Positions 1-6,346 are shown, counted from the first letter of the stretch. The stretch: 10,321 bases of DNA from Bacteroidales bacterium (GCA_016290715.1 JAEEUY010000031.1:1-10321), one strand, 5' to 3'. Numbers and translations are program-made. Notes: a model not told the origin generated them from the sequence alone.

Positions 1-10
1 AGGATAAAAG

Positions 11-45
11 CATTTTACAAGAAAAAAAATTTTTAGTGTAAAATG
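11..45. repeat. AT-rich inverted repeat upstream of the tRNA
   Basis: A perfect 9-bp inverted repeat (CATTTTACA at 11-19, TGTAAAATG at 37-45) encloses a 17-nt A/T-rich loop. Neither side is followed by a convincing T-run on the plus strand; on the minus strand CTTTTATCCT follows. It could be a weak terminator for a gene left of the window or chance pairing in AT-rich DNA. No coding sequence is supported in positions 1-91. Confidence 0.3.
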
Positions 46-65
46 TATATAATTAAAAATTAGTG

Positions 66-73
66 TATATTTG
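66..73 (+). promoter_or_regulatory. Bacteroidota -7 promoter element for tRNA-Arg
   Basis: TATATTTG matches the TAnnTTTG -7 consensus of the Bacteroidota primary sigma factor. It lies 18 nt before the mature tRNA 5' end, so transcription would start in the high 70s or low 80s and leave a short leader. I see no clear TTG -33 element at the expected distance. Confidence 0.6.
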
Positions 74-91
74 CAGCCTCAAAAATGAGTT

Positions 92-168
92 GGCCCCGTA
101 GCTCAACTGAATAGAGCACTTGACTACGGATCAAGAGGTTACAGGTTTGAATCCTGTCGGGGTCACCA
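92..168 (+). tRNA. tRNA-Arg (anticodon ACG)
   Basis: The cloverleaf folds completely. The acceptor stem is 92-98 with 158-164 (one G-U pair), the D stem 101-104 with 114-117, the anticodon stem 119-123 with 131-135, a 5-nt variable loop covers 136-140, and the T stem is 141-145 with 153-157. The anticodon loop CTACGGA puts ACG at 126-128, so it reads CGN arginine codons, presumably after TadA converts A34 to inosine. Discriminator A165 is followed by an encoded CCA (166-168). T8, A14, G18, T54, T55 and A58 are all present, but position 19 is A (D loop AACTGAATA) and position 56 is T (T loop TTTGAAT). That replaces the usual G19-C56 tertiary pair with A19-U56. A run of seven T (170-176) follows the gene. 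Confidence 0.97.
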
Positions 169-204
169 CTTTTTTTCAAATAAATTTAATTAAAAAATTT
201 CGAA

Positions 205-762
205 ATGGCAACAAGAATCAGATTACAAAGACATGGTAAAAAGAACCAACCTTTTTATCATATTGTAGTTGCGGATGGTCGTGCACCACGAGACGGGCGT
301 TATATCGAAAGATTAGGGACTTACAACCCACTGACCAATCCTGCAGAAGTAAAAATTAATTTCGACAGAGCATTGTATTGGGTGAAAGTAGGTGCTGTTC
401 CTTCTGATACGGCTCGTTCGATTCTTAAACACGAAGGCGTTTATTTAATGAAACACTTGGAAGGTGGCATTGAAAAAGGTGCGCTTACGGAAAATGATGC
501 ACAACGCAAATTCGATGCTTGGAAACAAGAAAGAGAATCCAAGTTGAATAACGTGAAACGTGAAGCAGCAGACAAACAACGTAAAATCGAAAAAGCACGT
601 TTGGAAGCAGAAACCAAGGTGAAAGAGGCTATTTCTGCAAAAGTTGCGGCCAAATACGCTGCAGCAGCAGAAGCTGAAGCCGCCGCTACAGAAGCCGCTT
701 CCGAAGAAGCTGCCGCTGAAGCAGAGGCCGAAGCAACCGCTGAAGAAACCACTGAAGCATAA
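205..762 (+). CDS. rpsP: 30S ribosomal protein S16, with long C-terminal extension
   Basis: Structural protein of the small ribosomal subunit that binds 16S rRNA and supports 30S assembly. Residues 1 to about 85 are the S16 core: the MATRIRLQRHGKKNQPFYHIV start, the RDGRYIERLGTYNPL segment and the SDTARSILKHEGVYL segment are typical. The protein has 185 residues against about 80-90 for a minimal S16. Residues about 100-150 form a charged Lys/Glu/Arg-rich likely helix, and about 150-185 are almost only Ala, Glu and Thr. Extended S16 tails of this kind are known from Bacteroidota. The ATG at 205 has an A-rich leader without Shine-Dalgarno sequence, normal for the group. No TAnnTTTG promoter lies between the tRNA (36 nt upstream) and the start, so read-through from the tRNA promoter is possible. 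The frequent bacterial partners rimM, trmD and rplS are not adjacent. Confidence 0.97.
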   Translation: MATRIRLQRHGKKNQPFYHIVVADGRAPRDGRYIERLGTYNPLTNPAEVKINFDRALYWVKVGAVPSDTARSILKHEGVYLMKHLEGGIEKGALTENDAQRKFDAWKQERESKLNNVKREAADKQRKIEKARLEAETKVKEAISAKVAAKYAAAAEAEAAATEAASEEAAAEAEAEATAEETTEA

Positions 763-784
763 GTTTTTATTACAATATGAGAGT

Positions 785-819
785 AGGGCAATCAATCCAT
801 TTTGGTTGCCCTGTTTTTG
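785..819 (+). terminator. Intrinsic terminator of rpsP
   Basis: AGGGCAA (785-791) pairs with TTGCCCT (806-812), and the stem is followed by GTTTTTG. It begins 22 nt after the rpsP stop codon and precedes the rprX promoter, so it separates the two transcription units. Confidence 0.8.
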
Positions 820-834
820 TATTGTTTTTTTGAC

Positions 835-842
835 TATTTTTG
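835..842 (+). promoter_or_regulatory. Bacteroidota -7 promoter element for rprX-rprY
   Basis: TATTTTTG is an exact TAnnTTTG match, 40 nt before the ATG at 883. T-rich sequence with TTG at 817-819 and 822-824 lies upstream, but no TTG sits at a convincing -33 distance. The expected start near 849 gives a leader of roughly 35 nt. Confidence 0.6.
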
Positions 843-882
843 CACGGCAAATTTATGTTTTCTTATCCTTTTTGGCGCTACA

Positions 883-2385
883 ATGAGTTCGTTTAAAAGA
901 AAAAGAGTCGCATGGGCCATTTTGTGGCTGATTGTCCTTACCATCATCCTCGCCGTTTTGGGTTTTAGCTTCTATCGTCTTTATATTGAAGCTGAAAAGG
1001 CTCAAAAGACGGCCTTTACAGGAAATGTGTTGATTGCCGGACAGAAAATCTCCAACATGATTGGAGAGAATATCTATAAACAGAATATCTCGTTGGAAAA
1101 AAAAATGCGCTCTGTTGTCGAAGATTCAACAGAGGTGCGCACCAAAACAACTTTCCTGATCAACAAACGCCCCATCGCGCTGATCAAAGAAACCATTACG
1201 ATTTATCGCGGGGAAACCACTTCATTGGATAAGGATACCACCTACTTTGAAAATGGTCCCGACTCCCTTCTCGCAGATAGTCTTTTTTATGAAACTTTTA
1301 TCAAAGACAATGAGCAATTTAACATCAACACGAAGAACGATTCCTTATTCTCCTCATTGGATCGTGACACCCTTCGTTTCTATACTAACGAAATTTTATT
1401 GAAATACGGCATCAATACAGAAGCTGATTTCTGTATCTTTAATGTTACGGATAACAGTTATGTGATTCCGCCACAAACCCAACATCAGGATTATGAAATA
1501 ATGAATAACGGGTATGTTTTTGCTATCCCCAACGATGAAACCTATTCCCATTATCTCATCCTCTATTTTCCGAATGAAAGAGGCTATTTTCTGCAACATT
1601 TGATAGAAATTGTTATCCCTATCGTATTGCTCATCATGTTGATAGCGATTCTGGTTGTCGCTCTTATCCTGGCATGGATGCGGCAAAAGAAAAATGAAGA
1701 GGTGAAAAACAATTTCATTAACAATATTACGCATGAATTTAAAACGCCTCTGGCAACTATCTCGTTGGCTTGTGAAGCACTTTCCGATGATTCAATACAC
1801 ACGGATAAAGATAGCAGTCAGGCGTTTGTGAAAATCATTAAAGATGAAAATGACCGTTTGCAAAAAATGGTAACCAAAATTCTGCAGTTGGCACGATTGA
1901 AAAAAGGCCAGCTGGAGCTGAATCAGGAAGTTATTAATGTTGAGGAAATTATAGATTCGATAGTCCAAAGTATTGCGCTGCAGGTGGCCAACCGTGATGG
2001 AGAGCTGATAGTAAACTACAAAGCCACGCGAAATGATATCTTTGCAGATAGATCGCATATCGAAAATATATTTATCAATTTGATAGAAAACGCTTTGAAA
2101 TATAGTGCCCAACGACCAGTGATTACCATTGAAACGCACAATGAAAATAATATGGTGGTGGTTTCCATTGCCGATAATGGCATCGGCATTGCAAAAAAGG
2201 AGTTGCGCCATATTTTTGATGAGTTTTACCGAGTGCAAAAAGGCAATGTGCATAATGCCAGCGGCTATGGCTTGGGACTAAGCTATGTGAAAAAAATTGT
2301 TCAACTTCACGGCGGCAACATCATGGTGCAAAGTGAAGTGAAAAAAGGAAGTATTTTTACGGTTTGTTTACCAATAAATAAATAG
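883..2385 (+). CDS. rprX: RprX-like membrane sensor histidine kinase
   Basis: Sensor of a two-component system: it autophosphorylates on His and passes phosphate to the response regulator 2 nt downstream. The protein has 500 residues. TM1 is at about 10-32 and TM2 at about 243-266, with a roughly 210-residue extracytoplasmic domain between them that I cannot assign to a family. Only about 18 residues separate TM2 from the phosphoacceptor His284 (motif ITHEFKTPL), so there is no HAMP domain. The kinase core shows the N box with Asn399 and Asn403 (NLIENALKYS), the G1 box DNGIGIA from Asp431, the F box FDEFYRV and the G2 box GYGLGLSY from Gly461. I chose ATG 883 because the longer reading from TTG 802 would start inside the rpsP terminator and before the promoter. 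The rprX name rests on architecture and on the partner regulator, so it is less sure than the family call. Confidence 0.9.
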   Translation: MSSFKRKRVAWAILWLIVLTIILAVLGFSFYRLYIEAEKAQKTAFTGNVLIAGQKISNMIGENIYKQNISLEKKMRSVVEDSTEVRTKTTFLINKRPIALIKETITIYRGETTSLDKDTTYFENGPDSLLADSLFYETFIKDNEQFNINTKNDSLFSSLDRDTLRFYTNEILLKYGINTEADFCIFNVTDNSYVIPPQTQHQDYEIMNNGYVFAIPNDETYSHYLILYFPNERGYFLQHLIEIVIPIVLLIMLIAILVVALILAWMRQKKNEEVKNNFINNITHEFKTPLATISLACEALSDDSIHTDKDSSQAFVKIIKDENDRLQKMVTKILQLARLKKGQLELNQEVINVEEIIDSIVQSIALQVANRDGELIVNYKATRNDIFADRSHIENIFINLIENALKYSAQRPVITIETHNENNMVVVSIADNGIGIAKKELRHIFDEFYRVQKGNVHNASGYGLGLSYVKKIVQLHGGNIMVQSEVKKGSIFTVCLPINK

Positions 2386-2387
2386 TT

Positions 2388-3077
2388 ATGGAAAAGAAAT
2401 ACAATATCCTGTTAGCAGAAGATGATGTTAATTTGGGAAAAGTACTTACCGCTTATTTGGAGGCGAAAGATTATGTTGTCTCTCATGCAAATAATGGGGA
2501 AGTGGCATACGATATGTTTTGTTCCAATGATTTTGATATCTGTTTGATAGATGTCATGATGCCGATTAAAGATGGTTTCTCACTGGCGAAAAGTATCCGG
2601 AAAATGGATAAAAAGATTCCGATTATCTTTTTAACAGCGAAAGATATGCAGGAGGATATCATTGAGGGATTGTCTATCGGCGGCGATGATTATATTACGA
2701 AACCTTTCTCAATGGAAGTATTGCAGGCGAGGATTCATGCTTTGCTGCGTAGAGCCGGAAAAACGGAAGGGGAAACAGATAATTTGGTTTATCAGATTGG
2801 GAAAATTTCGTTCGACGTGAATCACCAGTCTCTCACTATTGATGGAGAGACGCAAAAACTTACCACCCGTGAAACGGAATTGTTGACGATGTTGATACAA
2901 AAGAAAAATGAGGTGCTGGAACGGGGATTTGCATTGAAGAAAATCTGGGGTGATGACAGTTATTATAATGCGCGCAGCATGGATGTCTATATTACCAAGT
3001 TGAGAAAAATTTTCCAAAAAGACCCTTCTATCAAAATTATTAATGTACATGGTGTCGGATTTAAATTGGTGATGTAA
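2388..3077 (+). CDS. rprY: RprY-like response regulator, OmpR/PhoB family
   Basis: DNA-binding response regulator of 229 residues. The receiver domain (about 5-120) has the acidic pocket Asp12/Asp13, phosphoacceptor Asp55 (CLIDVMMPIKDG), the switch Thr83 (FLTAKD) and the conserved Lys105 (YITKPF). The C-terminal winged-helix DNA-binding domain (about 130-229) carries the TTRETELL and SMDVYITKLRK signatures and ends in INVHGVGFKLV. The segment NARSMDVYITKLRK matches what I recall of Bacteroides RprY. The gene starts 2 nt after the rprX stop, so the two are surely cotranscribed and probably translationally coupled. The target genes cannot be read from this window; the permease gene downstream is in the same probable transcript. 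Confidence 0.93.
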   Translation: MEKKYNILLAEDDVNLGKVLTAYLEAKDYVVSHANNGEVAYDMFCSNDFDICLIDVMMPIKDGFSLAKSIRKMDKKIPIIFLTAKDMQEDIIEGLSIGGDDYITKPFSMEVLQARIHALLRRAGKTEGETDNLVYQIGKISFDVNHQSLTIDGETQKLTTRETELLTMLIQKKNEVLERGFALKKIWGDDSYYNARSMDVYITKLRKIFQKDPSIKIINVHGVGFKLVM

Positions 3078-3100
3078 GTCTAAATCTTGTAAGAAGGAGT

Positions 3101-4180
3101 ATGCTGCGATTTATCCTTAAAAGGATTGGGTACGGTTTTTTGTTAATGCTGGGGGTGATTACACTGGTGTTCTTTTTGTTTACCATTTTGCCCAGCGATC
3201 CGGCGCGCATGATGATGGGACAGCGTAGCGATATTGCCACGGAAGAGGCCATCAGGAAAGAAATGGGGCTGAATCTGCCGATAGGAGTCCAATATCTGGC
3301 TTATCTGAATGATCTTTCTCCTGTCTCTTGGCACAAAACAAAAGATAAAGAGTCCTTTTTTTATCTGAATGACGAAAACTATCACTACCGGAAAATCATC
3401 AACTTTAAGGAATCATCGCTTGTATTAAAGGTTCCTTATATGCGGCGTTCCTATCAAAGTAAGCGCCAAGTTTCGGAAATTATTGCCGAGGCTTTCCCGA
3501 AAACCGCTTTATTGGCGCTCTTTTCCATCGTATTTGCCATAATTGTGGGTATTTTTGTGGGCATTTTGTGCGCACTATATCAGAATACATGGTTCGACCA
3601 TTCCGCACTGTTTTTCTCTGTGCTGGGGATGTCGGTGCCCTCTTTTTTTGCAGCTATCCTTTTCGCATGGATTTTTGCGTTCCTCCTTGCCGATTACACT
3701 GGATTGAGTATGTTTGGCAGTTTGTATTCGGTGGATGATTATGGTTCAGGTATGTATTTGGATATGAAAAATATTATACTTCCTGCTATTACACTGGGAA
3801 TTAGACCATTAGCTATTGTTATTGAATTGACAAAAAATTCTGTTTTGGATGTCTTGTCGCAGGATTATATTCGTACGGCGCGGGCGAAGGGGGTGGCTCC
3901 TGTGCAGATTATGTTGAAGCATACGCTGAAGAATGCACTGAATCCGGTGGTGACCGCCATCTCAGGGTGGATTGCGTCGTTGCTCGCCGGCGCAGTTTTT
4001 GTCGAATATATCTTCGACTGGAAAGGCATGGGGGTGGTGATTGTGGATGCCCTCGACAAGTATGATTTCCCGGTGGTGATGGGCTCCCTCTTATATGTTT
4101 CTATTGTTTTGGTGATTATCAATATTGTGGTTGATATTCTATACGGCTGGCTCGATCCAAGAGTGAAAACAGCAGCATAA
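3101..4180 (+). CDS. ABC transporter permease, OppB/DppB type
   Basis: Inner-membrane permease subunit of an oligopeptide/dipeptide/nickel-type ABC importer. The 359-residue protein starts with the typical RFILKRIGYGFLLMLGV and TM1 (about 9-30), followed by the LPSDPAR motif. An extracytoplasmic loop of about 100 residues comes next, then likely TM segments near 136-160, 169-200, 225-245, 280-305 and 325-348. The cytoplasmic EAA loop that contacts the ATPase is at about 255-275 (YIRTARAKGV). The C-terminus LYGWLDPRV is characteristic of the OppB group. No OppC-type second permease, binding protein or ATPase follows, so partners must be encoded elsewhere. The gene lies 23 nt after rprY and is probably in the same operon. 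AAGGAG at 3094-3099 ends just one nucleotide before the ATG, too close for a normal Shine-Dalgarno. The transported substrate is unknown. Confidence 0.9.
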   Translation: MLRFILKRIGYGFLLMLGVITLVFFLFTILPSDPARMMMGQRSDIATEEAIRKEMGLNLPIGVQYLAYLNDLSPVSWHKTKDKESFFYLNDENYHYRKIINFKESSLVLKVPYMRRSYQSKRQVSEIIAEAFPKTALLALFSIVFAIIVGIFVGILCALYQNTWFDHSALFFSVLGMSVPSFFAAILFAWIFAFLLADYTGLSMFGSLYSVDDYGSGMYLDMKNIILPAITLGIRPLAIVIELTKNSVLDVLSQDYIRTARAKGVAPVQIMLKHTLKNALNPVVTAISGWIASLLAGAVFVEYIFDWKGMGVVIVDALDKYDFPVVMGSLLYVSIVLVIINIVVDILYGWLDPRVKTAA

Positions 4181-4182
4181 TT

Positions 4183-4202
4183 ACTGAAACCATTTCAGTT
4201 TT
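4183..4202 (+). terminator. Possible weak terminator after the permease
   Basis: ACTGAAA (4183-4189) and TTTCAGT (4193-4199) form a perfect 7-bp hairpin with a 3-nt loop, directly followed by TTTA, 2 nt after the permease stop. The stem is AT-rich and the T-run short, so termination may be partial. The rest of the 126-nt gap holds the folA promoter. Confidence 0.45.
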
Positions 4203-4235
4203 AGTGAATAGTCGCATTAATTTCGTACTGCATTA

Positions 4236-4268
4236 TTGCAGAATAGTATGAAAAAATGTGTATTTTTG
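4236..4268 (+). promoter_or_regulatory. Promoter of folA
   Basis: TATTTTTG at 4261-4268 is an exact TAnnTTTG -7 element, and ATTG ending at 4238 is a -33-like element 22 nt upstream. Transcription would start near 4275, ahead of the ATG at 4307. This favours a promoter for folA independent of the upstream operon. Confidence 0.6.
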
Positions 4269-4306
4269 TCATTGTAATTTTATCCAAAGAAAAATAGCCT
4301 GTTTTT

Positions 4307-4882
4307 ATGGAGGTTTTTTATCCGGGTTATCCTGTTAATGCAACCAAGAAAGAAACGTACGTTTGCGATTATTCAGAATTATTGTCTTCACAGAATATCT
4401 CTATTGTCGCTGCCGTTGGAAATAGGGGCGAAATGGGGAAACAGGGGAGGATTCCTTGGCACCTTCCTAAAGATTTGCACCGTTTTAAAGCGTTGACGAT
4501 AGGTCATCCCATTATAATGGGGAGGAAGACATGGGAATCGCTGCCGACGAAACCATTGCCGGAACGGCGTAATATGGTGCTTACTCGCCAAGAACATTGG
4601 GCAGTGGTGGGGGCGGAATTGTTCGCTTCTCCTGCTGAAGCTCTTGCAGCACTTCCATTTCATGCAGAGCCTTTTGTGATAGGAGGGGCTGCTGTTTTTC
4701 AAGAATTTCTTCCACTTGCCAAAACAATCTATTTGACGCGGGTACTCCACGATTTTGAGGCCGATACGTTTTTCCCTGCGGTTAAATGGGAAGAGTGGAA
4801 TTTGGTAGAAGATGAGTGGGTGTCGAAAGATGAAAAAAATGGATACGACTGCAAATTTCAAAAATGGGAGAAAAAATATTAA
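4307..4882 (+). CDS. folA: Dihydrofolate reductase
   Basis: Reduces dihydrofolate to tetrahydrofolate with NADPH, supplying one-carbon carriers for thymidylate and purine synthesis; cytosolic. With the only available ATG the protein has 191 residues, against about 160 for the family. The domain begins near residue 31 (NISIVAAVG). Visible landmarks are the IPWHLPKD active-site segment with catalytic Asp56, the NADPH-binding MGRKTWESLP (71-80), Arg87 in LPERRN matching the folate-glutamate-binding arginine, and FVIGGAAVF, which binds cofactor. An alternative start at TTG 4382 would give a family-sized 166-residue protein. The 25-residue leader (EVFYPGYPVNATKKE and on) looks like neither a signal peptide nor part of the fold. 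The promoter position is compatible with either start. The frequent partner thyA is not adjacent. Confidence 0.93.
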   Translation: MEVFYPGYPVNATKKETYVCDYSELLSSQNISIVAAVGNRGEMGKQGRIPWHLPKDLHRFKALTIGHPIIMGRKTWESLPTKPLPERRNMVLTRQEHWAVVGAELFASPAEALAALPFHAEPFVIGGAAVFQEFLPLAKTIYLTRVLHDFEADTFFPAVKWEEWNLVEDEWVSKDEKNGYDCKFQKWEKKY

Positions 4883-4937
4883 CCTTTTTTTGTAAAAGTT
4901 GCTTGCGTTTTGACAGCTAAAAACAAAAAAATTAACG

Positions 4938-4945
4938 TACCTTTG
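4938..4945 (+). promoter_or_regulatory. Bacteroidota -7 promoter element for the DUF4468/MbnP-like pair
   Basis: TACCTTTG matches TAnnTTTG, and TTTTG at 4908-4912 may act as a -33 element, although the 25-nt gap is rather long. The expected start near 4952 leaves a leader of about 23 nt before ATG 4975. This suggests the two downstream genes form their own transcription unit. Confidence 0.6.
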
Positions 4946-4974
4946 CAAATCATTTATCATTAACCATCATCATT

Positions 4975-5538
4975 ATGAAACGATTTTCCTTATTGTTCAT
5001 TCTTATTGTTACTGTAGCCCTTGGTTTTGCACAAAAAGATAAAACAGCAGCTCCTGTTGCTCCTGATATGCCCATTGATGAAGAAACAGGATTAATCACT
5101 TACAAGGAGGTGATTCAGGAACAGGGAAGTGCAACAGAACTTTTCGACCGTGCAATGCGTTGGGCCAAGTCTTTTTATAAAAACACTAATGAGGTTATCA
5201 AGTCGGCGGATCGGGAAAAGGGAGTTATTGAAATGTATTCCAGTGTTAAAATTTATTCTCATCAAAAAGACGGATCCAAAATCGGGAAAAACATCGTTTA
5301 TTATACTTTCCGCTTGGAGTGCCGTGAAGGCCGCTACCGTTATACCATTACTAACTTTAAAGAGCGAGCAACCTCGTCTGCCCCTATTGAAGCGTGGCTG
5401 GACAATTCTTCTGACAATAAAAAATGGGATCCGGAATGCTTTATTAATTTGCAAGAAGTTGATGAACAAATACTTAGTCTTTTGCAGTCGCTCACCACAG
5501 GTATGGAACCTCCGGTAGAAAAAGTGGATGAGTGGTAG
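4975..5538 (+). CDS. Secreted DUF4468-like protein
   Basis: Exported protein of unknown function, 187 residues. Residues 1-19 are a classic Sec signal peptide (MKRF, a hydrophobic core, then LGFA before Gln20), with no lipobox, so the mature protein is likely periplasmic. The body resembles DUF4468, a domain with a TBP-like fold common in Bacteroidota exported proteins: GLITYKEVIQEQG begins it, then ATELFDRAMRWAKSFYKN, VIKSADREKGVIEMYSS, a strand with VYYTFRLECREGRYRYTITNF, and a C-terminal helix near EVDEQILSLLQSL. No catalytic residues can be proposed. The downstream lipoprotein gene starts 2 nt after its stop, so the two are cotranscribed and may share a role at the cell envelope; that link is inference. 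The family assignment is from memory of its conserved pattern. Confidence 0.85.
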   Translation: MKRFSLLFILIVTVALGFAQKDKTAAPVAPDMPIDEETGLITYKEVIQEQGSATELFDRAMRWAKSFYKNTNEVIKSADREKGVIEMYSSVKIYSHQKDGSKIGKNIVYYTFRLECREGRYRYTITNFKERATSSAPIEAWLDNSSDNKKWDPECFINLQEVDEQILSLLQSLTTGMEPPVEKVDEW

Positions 5539-5540
5539 GC

Positions 5541-6308
5541 ATGAAACGGCATATCGGCATCGTTTTTTCAGTTGTTTTTTTTGCTTTATTCTGTTACTCC
5601 TGCCAGAAAACAACTTCGTCAGACGGCAAACTATCCATTCATTTTGCACTATCGGTTGATGGTGGCGAAGTGGTTTTTGACACATTGCAATATGTGAATG
5701 CGGCTCAAAACCAATATGAAGTCAATGAAGTGAAATTCTTCATATCCGACCTGAAGCTATATAAACATGGCGGAGGTGTTGTTTCCATACAAGACAATCG
5801 TTCTACGCATTATTATGACGCGGCTCTTTCCAGTACGCATATTTGGAATATTACGGATGCCATTGATATTGGAGCGTATGACAGCATTGCTTTTGTTTTC
5901 GGGCTTCCACCGGAAAAAAATGTTACGGGCTTTTTTGTCAACCCGCCCGAAAACAATATGGCTTGGCCTGTATATTTGGGCGGAGGGTATCATTATTTGC
6001 AAATTAACGGGTATTGGTTGCGGGGGGATAGTGTTCGAACACCGTTTAATTTGCACACAGGAATAGGGCAATTATATGAAAATGAGCAAATTATACAATA
6101 TATTCCAAATCATTTCACGCTCGTTTTAAGCAATAAGTCATTTGAGATAAAAGAAGGAACGACCACTTCTCTAACTCTTACAATGGATATTAACCAGTGG
6201 TTTACCTCTCCACACAATTACAATTTGGATGAATGGGGAGGGAGCATCATGCAAAATCAAGAAGCTCAAGAGATTTTAAAAGAAAATGGACAAACAGTTT
6301 TCCATTAA
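5541..6308 (+). CDS. MbnP-like lipoprotein
   Basis: Predicted lipoprotein of 255 residues. The signal peptide MKRHIGIVFSVVFFALFCYS ends before Cys21, which would be lipidated; Cys at -3 is unusual for a lipobox. The body fits the MbnP-like family, relatives of a copper-associated periplasmic protein of methanotrophs: LSIHFALSVDGGEV near the start, YVNAAQNQYEVNEVKFFISDLKLY, then FVFGLPPEKN, and the NNMAWP and GGGYHYLQINGYW segments that correspond to the Trp-rich part of MbnP. It ends in the family-like MQNQEAQEILKENG. The known partner MbnH (a di-heme peroxidase) is absent here; copper binding is therefore only a possibility. I chose ATG 5541 over GTG 5532, which overlaps the upstream gene. 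The last five codons lie inside the 15-bp inverted repeat. Confidence 0.85.
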   Translation: MKRHIGIVFSVVFFALFCYSCQKTTSSDGKLSIHFALSVDGGEVVFDTLQYVNAAQNQYEVNEVKFFISDLKLYKHGGGVVSIQDNRSTHYYDAALSSTHIWNITDAIDIGAYDSIAFVFGLPPEKNVTGFFVNPPENNMAWPVYLGGGYHYLQINGYWLRGDSVRTPFNLHTGIGQLYENEQIIQYIPNHFTLVLSNKSFEIKEGTTTSLTLTMDINQWFTSPHNYNLDEWGGSIMQNQEAQEILKENGQTVFH

Positions 6309-6330
6309 GGGGAAGATGGAAAACTGTTTG
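6291..6330. terminator. Bidirectional terminator between the MbnP-like gene and topA
   Basis: A perfect 15-bp inverted repeat (CAAACAGTTTTCCAT at 6291-6305, its complement at 6316-6330) with a 10-nt loop lies between the convergent genes. The left arm encodes the last residues of the MbnP-like protein and the stop codon opens the loop. On the minus strand the stem is followed by TCCATTTTCTTTT, a T-rich tract suited to terminating topA. On the plus strand AATACTTTAGG follows, which is poorer, with a further T-run at 6350-6355. Confidence 0.75.
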
Positions 6331-6346
6331 AATACTTTAGGCAAGC

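Noticed and set aside
441..795. Two long minus-strand ORFs opposite rpsP
   Set aside because: They arise from the low-complexity Ala/Glu codon repeats read backwards (Ala/Ser-rich and Cys/Phe-rich products) and have no recognisable protein character.
802..882. TTG start extending rprX upstream by 27 residues
   Set aside because: It begins within the rpsP terminator stem and before the -7 promoter element; ATG 883 gives a normal sensor-kinase N-terminus before TM1.
5532..5540. GTG start three codons upstream for the MbnP-like lipoprotein
   Set aside because: It overlaps the end of the preceding gene; ATG 5541 gives a normal signal peptide (MKRH) and a 2-nt gap.
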